Shown: positions 61,870 through 64,000 of the stretch, one piece after another
Layout: every line of letters starts with the position of its first letter
How positions within the stretch are numbered: position 1 is the first letter of the stretch
Assembly (NCBI RefSeq): GCF_902499125.1
Contig: NZ_CABVPX010000004.1
Coordinates: 278,521-342,520 of the forward strand
Length of the DNA: 64,000 nucleotides
Source: Burkholderia arboris
GTDB lineage: Bacteria > Pseudomonadota > Gammaproteobacteria > Burkholderiales > Burkholderiaceae
Direction: 5' to 3'
Program-made: the position numbers and the translations under genes
Notes under the pieces: generated by a model
Database searches by the model: none
The model's input: only the letters and a program-made list of their open reading frames with translations
Told to the model about the DNA's origin: nothing

Positions 61870-62856
61870 ATGAATCGCTCTTCCGCTGCAGCGCGCCGCC
61901 GCGCGCTGCAGCGTCTTGCCGCCCTCGCCGCCGCGCCGCTCGCGGGCGGCATCGCACTGCCCGCCCGCGCGGCCGGCACCGACCTGTCGAGCGTCACGCT
62001 CGTGCTCGGCGACCAGGCCGGCGGCCTGCGCGCGCTGGCCGAAGCCGCGCGCGTGCTGGACGGCACGCCCTACCGGTTCCGCTGGGCCAATTTCCAGGGC
62101 GCCGCGCCGCTGTTCGAGGCCCAGCGCGCGGGCGCGATCGATCTCGCCCCGGCCGGCGACCTGCCGGTACTGACGGCCGCGCTCGGCGATCCGTCGTTGC
62201 GGATCGTCGCGACGCGGGTCGGCTCGTCGGCGTCGCTCGGCATCGTCGTCCAGCCCGACTCGCCCATTCGCACGGTGGCCGACCTGAAAGGGCAAACCGT
62301 CGTCGTGTCGTCGGCGCGCGGCAGCATCTCGCAATACCAGTTGTACGGCGCGCTGCGCGAACACGGCCTCGCCCCGCGCGACGTCGACGTGCGCTTCGTG
62401 CTGCCCGTCGATGCATTCGCCGCGTTCGAGGCGAAACGGATCGGCATCTGGGCCACGTTCGACCCGTATTACGGCCATGCAGTGCGACGCGGCGCACGCA
62501 TCGTCCGCGACGGCAGCGGCATCAATTCGGGGCTCGCGTTCCTCACGTCGCCGGTCGAGACGCTGAACGACGACGCGAAGCGCGCGGCGCTCGCGGACGT
62601 GCTCGCACGGCTCACCCGCGCCGGCCAATGGGCGCTCGCGCACCCGGCCGACTACGCGAACGTCTACGCGTCGCTCACGCGCCTGCCGCCCGACGCGGCG
62701 ACCGACATCGCCCGCCGGGCCGCGCTCGCGCAGCGCAGCCTCAGCGGCGCCGACATCGACGTGCTGCAGCGCGTCGCCGATCGCGCGGCGGCGGACGCGA
62801 TCCTGCCACGGCGCGTCGACGTCGCGTCGATTGCGGTCCGGAACGTGTCGTCCTGA
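61870..62856 (+). CDS. Orphan ABC-type substrate-binding protein (aliphatic-sulfonate-like)
   Basis: A 328-residue periplasmic binding protein with an arginine-rich signal (AAARRRALQRLAALAAAPLAGG, possibly Tat-dependent) and the NMT1/SsuA fold: LVLGDQAGGLRALAEAARVL and LKGQTVVVSSARGSISQYQL (about residues 140-159). The family binds sulfonates, taurine or nitrate. No permease or ATPase gene is adjacent, so it depends on another locus or acts alone. Start ATG 61870 has GAGGA 10 nt upstream; ATG 61861 is too close to that site. Confidence 0.8.
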   Translation: MNRSSAAARRRALQRLAALAAAPLAGGIALPARAAGTDLSSVTLVLGDQAGGLRALAEAARVLDGTPYRFRWANFQGAAPLFEAQRAGAIDLAPAGDLPVLTAALGDPSLRIVATRVGSSASLGIVVQPDSPIRTVADLKGQTVVVSSARGSISQYQLYGALREHGLAPRDVDVRFVLPVDAFAAFEAKRIGIWATFDPYYGHAVRRGARIVRDGSGINSGLAFLTSPVETLNDDAKRAALADVLARLTRAGQWALAHPADYANVYASLTRLPPDAATDIARRAALAQRSLSGADIDVLQRVADRAAADAILPRRVDVASIAVRNVSS

Positions 62857-62878
62857 GCGCTGCCGCGCGTGGCGGCGT

Positions 62879-63253
62879 TCAGCGCGGCAGCGCCATATCG
62901 AGGTCCGGCAGGTCGTCGCCGAACGTCGACGCGACGAGCGTGCGCATCGCGGCGACCAGCAGCGTCGGCCCCGACTGGTTGAACGTGCAGCGGTCGCCCG
63001 CGGCCGGCACGGCCCGGTGCAGCACGGCACGCCATGGCCCCCGCCCGCCGTCGCGCTCGAACGCGTCGAACGGCAGCCGCTCGACGATCGGGCCGCCGTC
63101 CGCCCAGGACGACGATGGCGCGAACGGCGTCGGCACGCCGCCCGCCACGCGAATCGACGTGCATCCGGACGCGTCGGCACGCGGGGCGTCGTGGCCTTCC
63201 GCGATCGCGACCCAGTAATCCAGCGGCCCGCCGGCCAGTTCCTGAACTTGCAT
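62879..63253 (-). CDS. NinX-like DUF2591 protein
   Basis: A 124-residue protein with the DUF2591 pattern: [20 protein letters not shown] at the start, [16 protein letters not shown] (about residues 49-64), and [20 protein letters not shown] near the C-terminus. The family includes NinX of lambdoid phages, but Burkholderia chromosomes also carry such genes outside prophages. No phage genes are near. Start ATG 63253 with GGAGAGG upstream. Confidence 0.75.
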   Translation of the reverse strand: MQVQELAGGPLDYWVAIAEGHDAPRADASGCTSIRVAGGVPTPFAPSSSWADGGPIVERLPFDAFERDGGRGPWRAVLHRAVPAAGDRCTFNQSGPTLLVAAMRTLVASTFGDDLPDLDMALPR

Positions 63254-63570
63254 AACCCTCTCCGTCACCGTCATTCCAGTCGACATGCTAACCGTTGCGC
63301 CCGCACGCGTAACCGCCCCGGGGACGGCGCTGCAGCGCCCCGCCGGCGGCCGGCCGCATCGCTGAAACCCCTCCCCCCGCACAAACCCGCGCACCCTGTC
63401 ACCTGCGCGTCATTCGTGCGTAGAATGATCTGACGGCTGCCCGCCCGGCCCGCGGCCAGCCAGCCAGACCATCACAAACACAAACGCGCGCCGATCCGGA
63501 CCCGTTTCCACAAGTTCGGCGACAACAGGACCAGACAATGCGGCGCAGACCGGATCTCACAGGGGGACGT
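63254..63570. other. 317-bp intergenic region before the glycosyltransferase gene
   Basis: The gap separates two divergent genes and should carry both promoters. A small inverted repeat, TCATTC-N7-GAATGA (63410-63428), is the only structure that stands out. An in-frame ATG at 63538 is not followed by a ribosome site as good as that before 63571. No further gene is supported. Confidence 0.4.
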
Positions 63571-64000
63571 ATGTCCAGGCACACCCTGAAGCCGTTGGTA
63601 TCGCTCGTCGTGCCTTTTCACGACGAGGCGGAAGCGATCGATGCATTCTTCGCGACCACCCTTCCCATCCTCGAATCGGTCGGCACCGCGCGCTTCGAAA
63701 TCGTTTGCGTGAACGACGGCAGCCGCGACGGCACGCTGGACAAGCTAATCGACATCGCCGCCGGCGATCCGCGCGTGCGCATCGTCGATCTCACCCGGCG
63801 CTTCGGCAAGGAGGCCGCGCTCACGGCCGGCATCGACGAAGCCGCCGGCGCGGCCGTGATCCTGATCGACGCCGACCTGCAGGATCCGCCGGCACTGATC
63901 CCCGCGATGCTCCAACGCTGGCACGCCGGCGCCGAGGTCGTCGCCGCGAAGCGCACCGACCGCATGTGCGATCCGCTGATGCAGCGCGTGGCCGCCGCAC
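63571..64000 (+). CDS. GT2-family glycosyltransferase, N-terminal part (runs off the window)
   Basis: An open frame of 143 residues to the window edge with no stop. It begins SLVVPFHDEAEAIDAFF, then ICVNDGSRDGTL-like VCVNDGSRDGTLDKL, TRRFGKEAALTAGIDEA and LIDADLQDPPALIP, which is the DXD region. This is the polyprenyl-phosphate hexosyltransferase subgroup (GtrB, DPM1, ArnC types), which transfers a sugar to undecaprenyl phosphate. Start ATG 63571 follows AGGGGGACGT. Two C-terminal membrane helices, expected in the family, lie beyond the window. Confidence 0.85.
   Translation, partial: MSRHTLKPLVSLVVPFHDEAEAIDAFFATTLPILESVGTARFEIVCVNDGSRDGTLDKLIDIAAGDPRVRIVDLTRRFGKEAALTAGIDEAAGAAVILIDADLQDPPALIPAMLQRWHAGAEVVAAKRTDRMCDPLMQRVAAA

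Noticed and set aside
62879..63253. Prophage remnant suggested by a NinX-like gene
   Set aside because: No integrase, terminase, attachment repeat or other phage gene is nearby, and such genes occur singly on Burkholderia chromosomes.

Overview
The window looks like a stretch of accessory-rich secondary chromosome from a Burkholderia cepacia complex member or close relative. Base composition is very GC-rich with strong third-position GC bias, gene density is high, and the content is dominated by small catabolic operons, each paired with a LysR, IclR or MarR regulator. That assignment is inferred from gene content and codon use, not from a search. No tRNA, rRNA, insertion sequence, phage block or CRISPR array was seen. 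Region 1 (1-7.4 kb): the 5' part of cobT and cobS of aerobic cobalamin synthesis, a divergent IclR regulator, then a three-gene operon for a cytoplasm-facing molybdopterin oxidoreductase of SoeABC type (catalytic, four-cluster ferredoxin and membrane anchor subunits). Region 2 (7.6-15.2 kb): an amino-acid permease with an FAD amine oxidase, and a metabolite/H+ symporter with a GMC alcohol dehydrogenase and an IclR regulator. Region 3 (15.2-20 kb): a divergent azoR / arsR-SRPBCC locus whose two promoters overlap one perfect 19-bp-arm inverted repeat, then a DUF969-DUF979-DUF2891 operon (proposed 5-oxoproline transporter family). Region 4 (20-26.3 kb): small hypothetical genes and a c-di-GMP block: wspF and wspR without wspABCDE nearby, converging on a GAF-PAS-GGDEF-EAL protein. 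Region 5 (26.6-39.3 kb): LysR plus Tat-exported sulfatase, LysR plus isochorismatase-like hydrolase, a HAD dehalogenase-like gene, a LysR-controlled MHS transporter-mmsA-mmsB operon ending in a strong terminator, and small membrane or lipoproteins. Region 6 (39.5-52.2 kb): a nearly complete aerobic nicotinate pathway. nicA and a cytochrome c protein feed electrons from nicotinate hydroxylation; nicC makes 2,5-dihydroxypyridine; nicX opens the ring; nicD, nicF and nicE take N-formylmaleamate to maleamate, maleate and fumarate; nicR and nicT regulate and import. The hydroxylase large subunit is split: an intact molybdopterin subunit lies about 5.6 kb from its cytochrome partner, and the cytochrome protein carries at its N-terminus a decayed copy of the C-terminal part of a molybdopterin subunit that has lost the catalytic GAGE motif. 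Four copies of a GTACAC-centred motif mark the nicC, nicE, nicR and nicT promoters. Region 7 (52.4-64 kb): a DUF4397 lipoprotein, two small genes, an NCS1 permease with a hydantoin-racemase homologue lacking its first catalytic cysteine, LysR regulators, AEC and DHA2 transporters, an orphan sulfonate-type binding protein, a NinX-like protein, and the start of a GT2 glycosyltransferase. The most unusual items are the split and decayed NicB arrangement, the shared nic operator set, WspR with a changed inhibitory site, and the self-mirrored arsR/azoR control region.
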